A stretch of DNA of 64,000 nt from Bacillus sp. (in: firmicutes). Lineage in GTDB: Bacteria; Bacillota; Bacilli; Bacillales; JACDOC01. Shown here in pieces: positions 1 to 9,545 of the stretch. Each line of letters starts with the position of its first letter. Position 1 is the stretch's first letter. The notes under the pieces were generated by a model. It was not told where the DNA came from. It made no database searches and saw only the letters and a list, made by a program, of their open reading frames with translations. Both the position numbers and the translations under genes were made by a program. The DNA lies in the NCBI GenBank assembly GCA_017656295.1, contig JACDOC010000006.1, positions 83,488 through 147,487 of the forward strand, written 5' to 3'.

Positions 1-1001
1 ACTTTCGCCTCGTCGCACCGGAACAATTTGCGACTGCTCTTCACCATTTTACTGGATCGAAGGAACATAATGTTAGAATGAGACAACTTGCGAAAGAGCG
101 TGGCGAGAAAATAAGCGAATACGGAGTAGAAGATATGAATACTGGACATATTCAAACGTTTTCTTCTGAAGAAGCTTTTTTCAACCATTTCTCTTTGCCA
201 TTCATTCCTCCAGAAATGAGAGAGTCCGGGGAGGAAATTGAACGAATTCTTGAACAACCGGCTTATCTTTCTTTATCCGATATTCGTGGAGATTTACACA
301 TGCACTCGACTTGGAGCGATGGGGCTCATTCGATCGAAGAAATGGTAGAAGCTTGTCGAAAACGAGGTTATCAGTATTTGGCCATTACTGATCATTCCCA
401 ATTTTTAAAAGTGGCGAGCGGTTTAACGAAAGAACGTTGGTACAAGCAACGGGAAGAAATACAACGGTTGAATGAAAAGTATGATGATATAACGATTTTA
501 ACGGGAATTGAAATGGATATTTTACCAGATGGGTCCTTAGACTTTGAGGATGACGTCATTCAAGAAATGGATGTAGTTATTGCTTCCATCCATTCTCATT
601 TTCAACAACCCAAAGAGAAAATTATGGAACGGTTAAAAACTGCCCTTTCTTCCCAACATGTAGATATTATTGCCCATCCGACAGGACGTCTCATTGGACG
701 AAGAGATGGTTATGATGTAAATATCGACTTACTCATTCAACTAGCCAAAGAAACGAATACGGCGTTAGAATTAAATGCGAATCCACATCGCCTTGATTTA
801 TGTGTAGAGCATTTACAAAAAGCGCAATATGCTGGAGTTAAAGTGGTGATAAACACCGATGCACATCATATTAATCATCTATCCTTCATGGAACTTGGCG
901 TATCTGTCGGAAGAAAAGCATGGTTAAAGAAAGAAACGGTTCTAAATACGTACAATATAGACGAATTAAAGAATTTTCTAAAACGCCATGATGAACAGTA
1001 A
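1..1001 (+). CDS. polX: DNA polymerase/3'-5' exonuclease PolX, 3' part (5' end outside window)
   Basis: The reading frame is open from base 3, without an internal start, to the TAA at 999-1001, so the gene is cut by the window edge; about 332 C-terminal residues of a protein usually near 570 are present. The visible part carries the PHP phosphoesterase domain: the metal-binding [11 protein letters not shown] motif (around residue 97 of the visible part), the TDHS motif, and later IIAHPTGR and NTDAHH. In the PolX family the missing N-terminal part is a family X polymerase, and the PHP domain gives Mn-dependent 3'-5' exonuclease activity used in base-excision and gap repair. It is followed 17 bases later by mutS2, the usual Bacillus order, so the two are probably co-transcribed. 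Confidence 0.93.
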   Translation, partial: FRLVAPEQFATALHHFTGSKEHNVRMRQLAKERGEKISEYGVEDMNTGHIQTFSSEEAFFNHFSLPFIPPEMRESGEEIERILEQPAYLSLSDIRGDLHMHSTWSDGAHSIEEMVEACRKRGYQYLAITDHSQFLKVASGLTKERWYKQREEIQRLNEKYDDITILTGIEMDILPDGSLDFEDDVIQEMDVVIASIHSHFQQPKEKIMERLKTALSSQHVDIIAHPTGRLIGRRDGYDVNIDLLIQLAKETNTALELNANPHRLDLCVEHLQKAQYAGVKVVINTDAHHINHLSFMELGVSVGRKAWLKKETVLNTYNIDELKNFLKRHDEQ

Positions 1002-1018
1002 GGGGGGACACGGAAACA

Positions 1019-3376
1019 ATGAATGAACGACTTTTACACACATTAGAATTTGATAAAATACGTGAACAGCTGTTATCGTATGCTTCTTCAACACTTGGAG
1101 AAGAAAAGGTAAAACAATTAGTACCTTCTTCTTCGTTTGAAGAAGTCAAACGATGGCAAGATGAAACGGACGAAGGCGTCACTATATTACGTTTAAAAGG
1201 ACATATGCCACTCGACGGCATTTACAACGTTCGACCATATGTCAAACGAGCACAAATTGGTGGAATGCTACACTCGATTGATTTAATGGAAATCGGAAGC
1301 ACGATACAAGCCGCCCGTAGTGTAAAAAATTACATTGAAGGACTTATTGAAGAGGAGCACTCCCTTCCGTGCTTACATGAGGTTGTTCAGGCGATTCATC
1401 CACTTCCAGCTGTAGAGCAACGTATTAAACGGACGGTTGACGAAAATGGGGAGATTCTCGATTCGGCTAGCGACTTGTTGCGGCAACTGCGACAACAAAT
1501 TCGTCAAACTGAAAGCCGTGTTAGAGAAAAGTTGGAAAGTATGATTCGTTCATCGAATGCGCAAAAAATGCTTTCCGACGCCATCATTACGATTCGTAAC
1601 GACCGCTTCGTCATTCCGGTCAAACAAGAATATCGGAGTCATTATGGTGGAATCGTTCATGACCAATCGTCTTCGGGACAAACGTTATTTATTGAACCTG
1701 AGGCGATTGTATCTTTGAATAATCAATTGCGTGAAGTTCGGTTAAAGGAACAACAAGAAATTGAGCGTATTTTAATTGAGTTGTCTCAATTAGTCGGTGA
1801 ACATGCGGAAGAAATTTTACGGATGGTAGATGCGTTAAGCAAAGTTGATTTTATTATGGCAAAAGCGCGTTTTGCTCGAGCAATGAAGGCATCGAAACCG
1901 GTGCTAAACGACGAAGGAATCATTCAATTATGGAAAGCGCGCCATCCGCTTTTACCTTACGAAGAGGCGGTACCGAACGACATTGAACTAGGAAAAGATT
2001 TTACAACTATAGTCATTACGGGTCCAAATACCGGAGGAAAAACGGTTACGTTAAAAACCATTGGTTTATGCACGCTAATGGCCCAAGCTGGTTTACAAAT
2101 TCCCGCCCAAGACGGCTCGGAAATAGCAGTTTTTCAACATGTGTTTGCTGACATTGGGGACGAACAATCCATTGAACAGAGTTTAAGTACATTTTCTTCT
2201 CACATGGTGAATATTGTTGATATTTTAAAACAAGTAGATGACCAAAGTTTAGTTCTATTTGATGAACTAGGAGCAGGAACCGATCCACAGGAAGGGGCTG
2301 CACTAGCGATTTCCATTTTAGATGAAGTCACCCAGCGAGGGGCACGAGTGGTGGCGACAACGCATTATCCCGAATTGAAAGCGTATGGTTACAATCGATC
2401 AGGGGTTATGAACGCGAGCGTGGAATTTGATATCGATTCATTAAGTCCAACGTATAAATTGTTAATTGGTGTTCCTGGACGAAGCAATGCGTTTGAAATT
2501 TCGAAACGTCTCGGTTTGGATACGAATATCATTGAGCGAGCTCGCAATCATGTCAGCATCGAATCGAACAAGGTTGACAAGATGATTGCTTCTTTAGAAG
2601 AAAGTAAACGAAAAGCAGATGAAGAATGGAAAGAAATTAATGAGTTGTTAAAAGAAGCAGAAAAAATTCATAAAGATCTCAAGCAACAAATGATGGAATT
2701 TTACCGCCGGAAAGATGAATTATACGAAGAAGCAGAAAAAAAAGCGGAACAAATTGTTGAGAAAGCGAAAGAAGAAGCTGAAGCCGTCATCCGTGATTTA
2801 CGGAAACTGCGCCTTGAAAAGAGGGCTGATATTAAAGAACATGAACTCATCGACGCCAGAAAACGATTAAAAGAAGCAATGCCAGTATTGGAAAAATCGA
2901 AACAAACGTTGGAAAAGAAAAAGAATCAACGCACTCTCCAACCTGGAGATGAAGTGAAAGTATTAAGCTTCGACCAAAAAGGGACGCTATTGGAACGAGT
3001 AAATGAGCACGAATGGCAAGTGCAAATCGGGATTATGAAAATGAAAGTGAATGAGTCGGATTTAGAGTTTATTAAGTCAAAACCAGCCGTTGAGACAACA
3101 CCTTTAGCAACGGTGAAAGGAAAAGATTATCATGTTGGACTGGAACTTGATCTTCGTGGTGAGCGTTATGAAGACGCGTTAATCCAGGTAGAAAAATATA
3201 TTGACGATGCCCTATTAGCTGGATATCCAAGAGTATCCATTATTCACGGAAAAGGAACCGGTGCACTCAGACAAGGAGTTCATCAATATTTAAAAAATCA
3301 TGCTCGAGTAAAAGGTTTTCGCCTTGGCGACGCTGGGGAAGGCGGAAGCGGAGTGACTGTCGTGGAATTAAAATAG
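1019..3376 (+). CDS. mutS2: MutS2 family ATPase/endonuclease
   Basis: The 785-residue length equals that of B. subtilis MutS2. It has a MutS-type ABC ATPase with Walker A GPNTGGKT near residue 335 and Walker [14 protein letters not shown] near 410, then a long charged coiled coil (about 510-640) and a C-terminal Smr domain (about 705-785) with [12 protein letters not shown] and HGKGTGALR. It lacks the mismatch-recognition N-terminal domain of MutS. Family members suppress homologous recombination or, as reported for B. subtilis, rescue collided ribosomes; the sequence cannot tell which role dominates. The ATG start has a strong AGGGGGG ribosome binding site seven to eight bases upstream. It lies directly after polX. 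Confidence 0.95.
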   Translation: MNERLLHTLEFDKIREQLLSYASSTLGEEKVKQLVPSSSFEEVKRWQDETDEGVTILRLKGHMPLDGIYNVRPYVKRAQIGGMLHSIDLMEIGSTIQAARSVKNYIEGLIEEEHSLPCLHEVVQAIHPLPAVEQRIKRTVDENGEILDSASDLLRQLRQQIRQTESRVREKLESMIRSSNAQKMLSDAIITIRNDRFVIPVKQEYRSHYGGIVHDQSSSGQTLFIEPEAIVSLNNQLREVRLKEQQEIERILIELSQLVGEHAEEILRMVDALSKVDFIMAKARFARAMKASKPVLNDEGIIQLWKARHPLLPYEEAVPNDIELGKDFTTIVITGPNTGGKTVTLKTIGLCTLMAQAGLQIPAQDGSEIAVFQHVFADIGDEQSIEQSLSTFSSHMVNIVDILKQVDDQSLVLFDELGAGTDPQEGAALAISILDEVTQRGARVVATTHYPELKAYGYNRSGVMNASVEFDIDSLSPTYKLLIGVPGRSNAFEISKRLGLDTNIIERARNHVSIESNKVDKMIASLEESKRKADEEWKEINELLKEAEKIHKDLKQQMMEFYRRKDELYEEAEKKAEQIVEKAKEEAEAVIRDLRKLRLEKRADIKEHELIDARKRLKEAMPVLEKSKQTLEKKKNQRTLQPGDEVKVLSFDQKGTLLERVNEHEWQVQIGIMKMKVNESDLEFIKSKPAVETTPLATVKGKDYHVGLELDLRGERYEDALIQVEKYIDDALLAGYPRVSIIHGKGTGALRQGVHQYLKNHARVKGFRLGDAGEGGSGVTVVELK

Positions 3377-3395
3377 GTAAAAGGGGAACTAAACG

Positions 3396-3803
3396 ATGAA
3401 TCCATTTTGGGAAAATGAGTTTATCCAAACCGCAGGATATTATAGTGTAGTTATTTTATGTATGATTATCTTTTTGGCGATTTTTGAACTTGTCACCAAA
3501 TATCGGAACTGGGAAGAAATTAAAAAAGGAAATATGGCGGTAGCCATGGCTACGGGTGGAAAAATTTTTGGCATTGCCAATATTTTTCGTCACTCCATTC
3601 AACAACACGATACCCTCTTTACGATGATTATGTGGGGAGTTTTTGGATTTGTTCTTTTATTAATCGGCTACTTTATTTATGAATTTTTAACCCCCAAATT
3701 TAAAATTGACGAAGAAATTGAACAGGACAACCGAGCGGTCGGGTTCATTTCAATGGTCATTTCCATTGGCCTATCTTACGTCATCGGAGCAGGAATATCA
3801 TAA
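3396..3803 (+). CDS. yshE: DUF350 family membrane protein YshE
   Basis: This 135-residue protein has four hydrophobic segments (about 14-32, 50-62, 72-95 and 112-134), as expected for the DUF350 family. It matches the position and size of B. subtilis yshE, downstream of mutS2. No biochemical function is established for the family that I can infer from the sequence. Start ATG 3396 is preceded by AAAAGGGG. It is followed after 12 bases by a very short hydrophobic ORF and then by a terminator, so polX-mutS2-yshE-small ORF probably ends as one transcript there. Confidence 0.88.
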   Translation: MNPFWENEFIQTAGYYSVVILCMIIFLAIFELVTKYRNWEEIKKGNMAVAMATGGKIFGIANIFRHSIQQHDTLFTMIMWGVFGFVLLLIGYFIYEFLTPKFKIDEEIEQDNRAVGFISMVISIGLSYVIGAGIS

Positions 3804-3815
3804 GGGGAGAACATA

Positions 3816-3899
3816 ATGGAAAAATTAGCAAAAATTCTACTTGTATTGTGCGGATGCTTTTTTCTAATTGGTGTCATTTACTTAATATTTTTTGCATAG
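3816..3899 (+). CDS. Very small hydrophobic ORF (27 aa), possible membrane peptide
   Basis: The ATG at 3816 follows a good ribosome binding site (AAGGGGAG, spacing about 7) placed right after the yshE stop. The 27 codons encode a basic start (MEKLAKI) and then an almost continuous hydrophobic stretch, ending at TAG 3897-3899. The terminator hairpin begins 2 bases later. The arrangement (Shine-Dalgarno, single membrane-spanning peptide, terminator immediately after the stop) favours a real gene, but a sequence this short could be open by chance. Function unknown; it might be a small partner of the DUF350 protein. Confidence 0.5.
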   Translation: MEKLAKILLVLCGCFFLIGVIYLIFFA

Positions 3900-3900
3900 G

Positions 3901-3929
3901 TCAGCTTGCGAGAGCAAGCTGATTTTTTT
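3901..3929 (+). terminator. Rho-independent terminator of the polX-mutS2-yshE transcript
   Basis: A perfect 9 bp stem TCAGCTTGC/GCAAGCTGA with a GAGA loop at 3901-3922 is followed by seven T residues. Confidence 0.93.
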
Positions 3930-4014
3930 ATAGAAAGGCTCTACCCTGAAATAACTGTGGATAACTTTTGCTGTTATTTCATTTATCGATGTGCCAATTT
4001 TTATTGGCATGGTT

Positions 4015-4210
4015 GTCTGTTAAACGATACTGTTGATATTTATACATTACGCTTGTGGCAGACGCTTTCCGCGGGTAAGCAGCAAGCCGCTTCCCTCGCT
4101 ACGCTCAAGTATGGGTCTTGCCTGTTTTGCTGTTCCCGCTGGTTCGCCGCCTTTCGCTTCAGTGAACAACTTGCTAAAAATCAACAATGAAATATAACAT
4201 AGCCTATGGA
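4015..4210 (+). repeat. Dispersed MITE-like repeat, copy A
   Basis: This stretch is highly similar to the reverse complement of 35721-35908. Shared blocks include GTCTGTTAAACGATACTGTT near the left end, the core GACGCTTTCC-GCGGG with CAAGCCGCTTCCCTC, the GGGTCTTGC and GTTCCCGCTGG blocks, and ATCAACAATG-ATATAACATAGCC at the right end. The two ends of the element look weakly inverted to each other (GTCTGTTA...TGTTGATATT versus GGCTATGTTA...TGTTGATTATT), which suggests a non-autonomous mobile element, but I see no transposase and no clear target duplication. A 94-codon open frame that crosses it has no ribosome binding site and looks fortuitous. The rest of the 3930-4230 gap holds only a short perfect hairpin at 3992-4009. 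Confidence 0.85.
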
Positions 4211-4235
4211 AAAAATAACCCCTCACTGATTTAAA

Positions 4236-4264
4236 TTGTATCGATGGTTTGGATATAATATAAT
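4236..4264 (+). promoter_or_regulatory. SigA-type promoter of lcfA
   Basis: -35 TTGTAT (4236-4241), 17 bp spacer, -10 TATAAT (4259-4264), 41 bases before the lcfA start. No FadR-type palindrome is visible next to it. Confidence 0.65.
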
Positions 4265-4305
4265 TATGTTAAGAATATAAAAATTCTGAAAAAAGGAGGG
4301 GCCAT

Positions 4306-6003
4306 ATGGAAAGAAGACCTTGGTTACAGCATTATCCACCGGAGATACCTGCATCATTAGAATACGAAAATATTCCTTTACAAACTTTTTTAACAAGGGC
4401 AGCTGAACAATTTCCGCATCATGTTGCGATCCACTTTTTAGGAAAGGAATTAACGTATCATGAAGTGTATAATTCCGCTTTAAAACTGGCGAATTACTTA
4501 AAAAAGCTTGGTGTTGAAAAAGGTGACCGTGTAGCGATTATGCTTCCAAACTGTCCGCAGTCGGTGATTAGTTATTACGGTATTTTGTATGCAGGCGGAA
4601 TTGTTGTGCAAACGAATCCGTTATATACGGAGCGGGAATTAGAATATCAAATGAACGATTCCGGAGCAAAAATAATCATTACACTCGACTTATTATTTCC
4701 GCGAGTGGCGAAAGTGATGCAAAGCTCCCCTTTAGAGCATGTAATTGTAACCGCTATCAAAGACTATTTACCATTTCCAAAAAACATCATTTACCCTTTT
4801 ATACAAAAGAAACAGCAAGGAATATCTGTTCAAGTAGAGCCGAGTGCCCGACATCATCTGTTTGCCCGTATCATGAAAGAAGAAATCTCGCAACCGTTAT
4901 CAATCTCCATCGATCCAGAAGAAGATTTAGCCCTTCTTCAATACACCGGTGGGACGACCGGATTTCCGAAAGGGGTTATGCTCACCCATAAAAACTTAGT
5001 AGCGAATGCGACGATGTGTGCTGCTTGGCTGTATAAGACGAAAAAAGGAAAAGAAGTCATTCTTGGCATCTTGCCATTTTTCCATGTATACGGTATGACG
5101 ACGGTGCTTATTTTAGCAGTCATGCAAGGAAATAAAATGGTGTTGCTTCCAAAATTTGATGTAAAAACAACGTTAAAAACAATTCAAAAACAACGTCCTA
5201 CATTGTTCCCGGGGGCCCCAACGATTTACATCGGCTTATTAAACCATCCGGATATCTCGAAATACAACTTATCTTCTATTGAAGCGTGTATTAGCGGTTC
5301 AGCCCCATTACCTGTAGAAGTACAGCAAAAATTTGAACAAGTAACCGGTGGAAATTTAGTCGAAGGATATGGATTAACAGAAACCTCTCCTGTAAGCCAT
5401 GGGAATTTCATTTGGGAGAAAAAACGAAAAAAAGGTAGTATCGGTGTGCCATGGCCGGATACGGATGCTATGGTGATGTCTTTAGAAACAGGAGAACCAT
5501 TACCTCCAAACGAAATTGGAGAAATTGCAATCAAAGGTCCACAAGTGATGAAAGGGTATTGGAATCGTCCAGAAGAGACGGCGCAAGTGTTAAAAGACGG
5601 TTGGTTATTAACTGGTGATCTAGGATATATGGATGAAGACGGATATTTTTATATCGTCGACCGGAAAAAAGACATGATTATTGCAGGTGGCTTTAATATT
5701 TATCCACGGGAAGTGGAGGAAGTGTTGTATGAACATCCTTCCATTCAAGAAGTCGTTGTTGTAGGGGTTCCAGACCCGTATCGGGGAGAAACTGTAAAAG
5801 CGTATGTCGTTTTAAAAGAAGGAAAAACGGTGTCGGAAGAGGAATTAGATCAATTTGCTCGCAAACATTTAGCTGCTTTTAAAGTACCACGTTTATATGA
5901 ATTTCGAGACGAATTGCCAAAAACAGCTGTTGGTAAAATTTTACGACGAGCATTGGTAGAAGAAGAGAAAAAGAAAAATGAAGCGAGCGAGCGGCAAGCC
6001 TAA
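4306..6003 (+). CDS. lcfA: Long-chain fatty-acid-CoA ligase
   Basis: This 565-residue AMP-forming acyl-CoA synthetase of the ANL superfamily activates long-chain fatty acids with ATP and CoA for beta-oxidation. The signature YTGGTTGFPKGVMLTH lies near residue 211, the GYGLTE motif near 360, and the C-terminal TGDLGYMDEDGYFYIVDRKKD and GGFNIYPREVEE segments near 445-470 form the usual hinge; the acyl-adenylate lysine is in PKTAVGKILRR near the end. The ATG has an excellent AAAGGAGGGG ribosome binding site. In B. subtilis lcfA heads the lcfA-fadR-fadB-etfB-etfA operon; here the same order is kept, but fadR has an additional promoter and operator of its own. Confidence 0.94.
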   Translation: MERRPWLQHYPPEIPASLEYENIPLQTFLTRAAEQFPHHVAIHFLGKELTYHEVYNSALKLANYLKKLGVEKGDRVAIMLPNCPQSVISYYGILYAGGIVVQTNPLYTERELEYQMNDSGAKIIITLDLLFPRVAKVMQSSPLEHVIVTAIKDYLPFPKNIIYPFIQKKQQGISVQVEPSARHHLFARIMKEEISQPLSISIDPEEDLALLQYTGGTTGFPKGVMLTHKNLVANATMCAAWLYKTKKGKEVILGILPFFHVYGMTTVLILAVMQGNKMVLLPKFDVKTTLKTIQKQRPTLFPGAPTIYIGLLNHPDISKYNLSSIEACISGSAPLPVEVQQKFEQVTGGNLVEGYGLTETSPVSHGNFIWEKKRKKGSIGVPWPDTDAMVMSLETGEPLPPNEIGEIAIKGPQVMKGYWNRPEETAQVLKDGWLLTGDLGYMDEDGYFYIVDRKKDMIIAGGFNIYPREVEEVLYEHPSIQEVVVVGVPDPYRGETVKAYVVLKEGKTVSEEELDQFARKHLAAFKVPRLYEFRDELPKTAVGKILRRALVEEEKKKNEASERQA

Positions 6004-6044
6004 CTCTTTTTGGTTCCCATTTTGAACGAGTTATTAGATTCTTC

Positions 6045-6073
6045 TTGACACTCGTACAGATGGGTTTTATCAT
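6045..6073 (+). promoter_or_regulatory. SigA-type promoter of fadR-fadB-etfB-etfA
   Basis: -35 TTGACA (6045-6050), 17 bp spacer, -10 TATCAT (6068-6073). The predicted start of transcription falls at the left edge of the FadR operator, which fits autorepression. Confidence 0.65.
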
Positions 6074-6080
6074 TAAGATA

Positions 6081-6098
6081 TGAATGAATAATCATTCA
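6081..6098 (+). promoter_or_regulatory. FadR operator in front of fadR
   Basis: TGAATGA-ATAA-TCATTCA is a two-half-site palindrome that fits the known Bacillus FadR (YsiA) box pattern TGAATGA-N4-TCATTCA in every arm position. It sits just downstream of the -10 element and 33 bases before the fadR start, so a bound repressor would block initiation. Confidence 0.85.
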
Positions 6099-6130
6099 TT
6101 TATTTCAGCAACTGTGGTAGGTGGACATGT

Positions 6131-6715
6131 TTGAAACGAAATAAACCAAAATACAAGCAAATTATCGATGCAGCCGTTGTTGTCATTGCAGAAAATGGAT
6201 ACCATCAATCGCAAGTGTCAAAAATTGCAAGAAAAGCAGGGGTTGCCGACGGTACGATCTACCTTTATTTTAAAAATAAAGAGGATATTTTAATTTCACT
6301 TTTTCGCGAAAAAATGGGGATGTTTATTGAAAAAGTAAATGAAGTTATAGCAGGAAAACAAACTGCAGCGGAGAAGTTATTAGTGATGATTGAAAATCAT
6401 TTTAAAATTATGTCTGAAGATCGTCACTTAGCCATCGTTACGCAATTAGAGCTTCGACAGTCAAATAAAGATATTCGATTAAAAATTAACGAAGTACTTA
6501 AAGGTTATTTAAACGTGGTCGATCGTATTTTAAAAGAGGGAATCGAAAATAATGAATTCCGTCAAGATTTAGATATTCGTCTCGCTCGACAAATGATTTT
6601 TGGGACCATCGATGAAACCGTTACCACGTGGGTGATGAATGATCAAAAATATGATTTAACTGCATTAGCACCTGCTGTTCATAAGCTCATTATTTCTGGC
6701 TGTGGCGGTTCTTAA
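6131..6715 (+). CDS. fadR: TetR-family fatty-acid degradation repressor FadR
   Basis: The 194-residue protein starts at TTG 6131 behind a GTAGGTGG site; no in-frame ATG precedes it. The N-terminal 50 residues form a TetR helix-turn-helix (VSKIARKAGVADGTIYLYFK), followed by an all-helical ligand domain. In B. subtilis FadR represses beta-oxidation genes and is released by long-chain acyl-CoA. Its place between lcfA and fadB and the operator in front of its own gene support the same role and autoregulation. A second operator-like palindrome lies upstream of ysmA at 26.2 kb. Confidence 0.92.
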   Translation: MKRNKPKYKQIIDAAVVVIAENGYHQSQVSKIARKAGVADGTIYLYFKNKEDILISLFREKMGMFIEKVNEVIAGKQTAAEKLLVMIENHFKIMSEDRHLAIVTQLELRQSNKDIRLKINEVLKGYLNVVDRILKEGIENNEFRQDLDIRLARQMIFGTIDETVTTWVMNDQKYDLTALAPAVHKLIISGCGGS

Positions 6716-6743
6716 GACAAAGAGAAGGGGATGGGAATAGAAC

Positions 6744-7508
6744 ATGAGTTATTTAAAAATGACAACTGACGAACATGTTGCGATTATTACGATTTTACGT
6801 CCACCTGCAAATGCCCTTTCATCCGAATTAATTCGAGAGCTTTCTAGATTGTTAGATGACATTGAACAAAACGATGATGTTCGTGTCGTTTTATTGCATG
6901 GTGAAGGACGCTTTTTTTCAGCCGGAGCAGATATCAAAGAATTTACTGTTATTTCATCTGGGGAAGAGTTTGCTAGAAACGGACAACAAGTATTTGAACG
7001 GATGGAAAAATTTTCGAAACCGATTATTGCAGCCATTCACGGAGCTGCACTCGGTGGTGGCCTTGAGTTAGCAATGGCTTGTCATGTTCGATTTGTTAGC
7101 GAAAATGCCAAATTAGGCTTACCGGAACTACAATTAGGTATCATTCCAGGGTTTGCAGGGACGCAACGCCTTCCGCGATACGTTGGTTTGGCAAAAGCAG
7201 CGGAAATGTTATTTACAAGCGAACCGATTTCTGGAGTGGAAGCGGTTCAATGGGGCTTAGCCAACAAAGCGTTTCAAGAGGAAGAGTTGTTAGATGAAGC
7301 GAAAGCGTTTGCGAAAAAGGTTGCTAAGAAAAGCCCAATCTCACTAAAAGCGACGATTGAATTATTAAATTACGCGAAATCCTCTTCTTTTGCTGAAGGG
7401 GTTGAAAAAGAAGCCCAATTGTTTGGCGAAGTATTTGGTTCCGAAGATGCGAAGGAAGGCATCCAGGCCTTTTTAGAAAAACGTTCTCCACAATTTAAAG
7501 GAAAATAA
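6744..7508 (+). CDS. fadB: Enoyl-CoA hydratase (beta-oxidation)
   Basis: A 254-residue crotonase-fold protein that hydrates trans-2-enoyl-CoA. The oxyanion-hole segments SAGADIKEF (near residue 58) and HGAALGGGLELA (near 98) are intact, and the catalytic glutamate region GLPELQLGIIPGFAGTQR follows near 128-145. Its place between fadR and etfB is as in B. subtilis, so it is most likely the FadB ortholog rather than another crotonase. The start ATG 6744 has an AGAAGGGGATGGG site. It is probably co-transcribed with fadR (28-base gap). Confidence 0.92.
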   Translation: MSYLKMTTDEHVAIITILRPPANALSSELIRELSRLLDDIEQNDDVRVVLLHGEGRFFSAGADIKEFTVISSGEEFARNGQQVFERMEKFSKPIIAAIHGAALGGGLELAMACHVRFVSENAKLGLPELQLGIIPGFAGTQRLPRYVGLAKAAEMLFTSEPISGVEAVQWGLANKAFQEEELLDEAKAFAKKVAKKSPISLKATIELLNYAKSSSFAEGVEKEAQLFGEVFGSEDAKEGIQAFLEKRSPQFKGK

Positions 7509-7585
7509 TTTTTTTCACATAAATTTTCTTAATCTTCCAAACGTAAAAAAAGTTTGGATAATATCGAAAATCGGGAGGTTTCGTT

Positions 7586-8359
7586 ATGAACATCTATGTT
7601 CTTCTAAAAAGAACGTTTGATACGGAAGAAAAAATCACGATTTCAAATGGAGTAATTGTTGAAGATGGAGCAGAATTCATCATCAACCCTTACGATGAAT
7701 ACGCGGTTGAAGAAGCGATTCAGCTTCGTGACAAACATGGTGGTGAAGTAACAGTTGTGACGGTTGGAAATGAAGAAAGCGAAAAACAACTTCGAACTGC
7801 CTTAGCGATGGGGGCTGATAAAGCTGTACTTATTAACATTGAAGATGATGTGGAAGAAAGCGACCAATTTACAACAGCGAAAATTTTATACGAATATTTA
7901 AAAGATAAAGAAATCGATTTAATTCTTGCCGGGAATGTGGCGATTGACGGCGGCTCAGGCCAAGTTGGACCACGGGTGGCGGAATTGTTAGGCATTCCAT
8001 ATGTAACGACAATTACAAGCATTGATATTAATGGTAAAGAGGTTTCTATTATTCGGGATGTAGAAGGGGACTCCGAAGTGATTGAAACATCATTGCCACT
8101 TCTTGTAACGGCACAACAAGGGTTAAATGAACCTCGTTACCCTTCTCTACCAGGCATTATGAAGGCGAAGAAAAAGCCGCTCGAAGTATTAGAACTAGAC
8201 GATTTAGATTTAGATGAAGACGATGTAGAAGCGAAAACGAAAACGGTTGAAATATTCTTACCGAAAGCAAAAGAAGCTGGAAAAATTTTAGAAGGTGAAT
8301 TAGAAGACCAAGTAAAAGAGCTTGTACACCTTCTTCATACAGAAGCAAAAGTGATTTAA
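7586..8359 (+). CDS. etfB: Electron transfer flavoprotein, beta subunit
   Basis: A 257-residue ETF beta subunit, which with EtfA takes electrons from acyl-CoA dehydrogenases. Typical segments are MNIYVLLKRTFDTEEKI at the start, NPYDEYAVEEAIQLRD, the GADKAV region, and LILAGNVAIDGGSGQVGPRVAELLGIP near 112-140, with EPRYPSLPGIMKAKKKP near 180. Start ATG 7586 follows a CGGGAGG site. A 77-base gap separates it from fadB without a clear terminator, so it is probably part of the same fad operon. Confidence 0.95.
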   Translation: MNIYVLLKRTFDTEEKITISNGVIVEDGAEFIINPYDEYAVEEAIQLRDKHGGEVTVVTVGNEESEKQLRTALAMGADKAVLINIEDDVEESDQFTTAKILYEYLKDKEIDLILAGNVAIDGGSGQVGPRVAELLGIPYVTTITSIDINGKEVSIIRDVEGDSEVIETSLPLLVTAQQGLNEPRYPSLPGIMKAKKKPLEVLELDDLDLDEDDVEAKTKTVEIFLPKAKEAGKILEGELEDQVKELVHLLHTEAKVI

Positions 8360-8392
8360 TCGGGTGAAACTAAAAGCGCAGGAGGTAACACA

Positions 8393-9373
8393 ATGGGAAA
8401 GAAAGTGTTAGTGTTAGGAGAGGTACGTGACGGATCATTACGTAACGTTTCATTTGAAGCGATTGCAGCCGCAAAAACGATTGCCGACGATGGAGAAGTT
8501 GTCGGCGTATTAATCGGAGATGCGGTTAAGTCATTAGGGCAAGAATTGATTCAATACGGAGCGGACCGGGTCGTTGTTGTCGAAGACGAGAAATTAAAGC
8601 AATATACTTCTGACGGATTTTCGCAAGCGGTGATGGCTGTAATTGATCAAGAAAAGCCTGAAGGAATTGTCTTTGGCCACACGGCACTCGGTAAGGATTT
8701 GTCTCCGAAGATTGCAAGTAAATTAGGCGTTGGGTTAATTTCAGATGCCGTTGCATTAGAAGTAGTAGACGGTGAAGTTGTTTTCACTCGCCCAATTTAT
8801 TCCGGAAAAGCGTTCGAGAAAAAAGTAGTGAAAGATGGTCTTATTTTTGCGACGGTTCGTCCAAACAACATTACACCGCTCGAAAAAGACGAATCTCGTA
8901 GTGGGGATATCATTTCTATATCAGTGGAGATTAAAGATTTACGGACCATTATTAAAGAAGTTGTACGAAAAACGGCAGAAGGTGTTGATTTATCCGAAGC
9001 GAAAGTGATTGTCGCAGGTGGTCGTGGAGTAAAAAGCTCCGAAGGATTTGAGCCATTAAAAGAGCTAGCAAAAGTTTTAGGTGGAGCTGTTGGTGCTTCC
9101 CGTGGTGCTTGCGATGCAGACTATTGTGACTACTCGCTACAAATTGGACAAACAGGAAAAGTCGTTACTCCAGATTTGTACATTGCTTGTGGTATTTCAG
9201 GTGCAATTCAGCACTTAGCCGGAATGTCCAACTCAAAAGTCATTGTCGCGATTAATAAAGATCCAGAAGCAAACATTTTTAAAGTAGCTGATTACGGAAT
9301 TGTCGGTGACTTATTTGAAGTTGTTCCGATGCTAACGGAAGAATTTAAAAAATTAAAAGTCGCCTCTTCCTAA
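8393..9373 (+). CDS. etfA: Electron transfer flavoprotein, alpha subunit
   Basis: A 326-residue ETF alpha subunit (B. subtilis 325). The C-terminal FAD-binding half is well preserved: GGRGVKSSEGFEPLKELA (near 203), GASRGACDADY (near 234), QIGQTGKVVTPDLYIACGISG (near 252) and NKDPEANIFKVADYGIVGDL (near 285). It partners EtfB, encoded 33 bases upstream. Start ATG 8393 has a strong AGGAGGT site. The hairpin terminator directly after it ends the fad operon. Confidence 0.96.
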   Translation: MGKKVLVLGEVRDGSLRNVSFEAIAAAKTIADDGEVVGVLIGDAVKSLGQELIQYGADRVVVVEDEKLKQYTSDGFSQAVMAVIDQEKPEGIVFGHTALGKDLSPKIASKLGVGLISDAVALEVVDGEVVFTRPIYSGKAFEKKVVKDGLIFATVRPNNITPLEKDESRSGDIISISVEIKDLRTIIKEVVRKTAEGVDLSEAKVIVAGGRGVKSSEGFEPLKELAKVLGGAVGASRGACDADYCDYSLQIGQTGKVVTPDLYIACGISGAIQHLAGMSNSKVIVAINKDPEANIFKVADYGIVGDLFEVVPMLTEEFKKLKVASS

Positions 9374-9378
9374 TTTAC

Positions 9379-9411
9379 AAAGAGGGCTCATAAATGGAGC
9401 CCTCTTTTTTT
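9379..9411 (+). terminator. Terminator of the fad/etf operon
   Basis: Stem AGAGGGCTC / GAGCCCTCT with a short loop and a run of seven T residues, just after the etfA stop. Confidence 0.93.
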
Positions 9412-9500
9412 GGGTTCCAAGAATCCGTCATTGTGCATACATAAAAAAATGTAGGGTAAATTACATTCGAGACAAATTGTTAGCATCTTAAGGTAATCAG

Positions 9501-9509
9501 TGGTATACT
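9501..9509 (+). promoter_or_regulatory. Extended -10 promoter of trxA
   Basis: TGGTATACT is an extended -10 element (TG-N-TATACT) 36 bases before the trxA start; no good -35 hexamer is found at 17 bp. Confidence 0.5.
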
Positions 9510-9545
9510 TTCCGTAGAATTTTTTAATGTAGGAGGTATTTTATA

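Noticed and set aside
3906..4190. 94-codon open frame across the terminator and repeat copy A
   Set aside because: It starts inside the terminator stem, lacks a ribosome binding site, is Cys/Trp-rich with no plausible domain, and coincides with a repeat.
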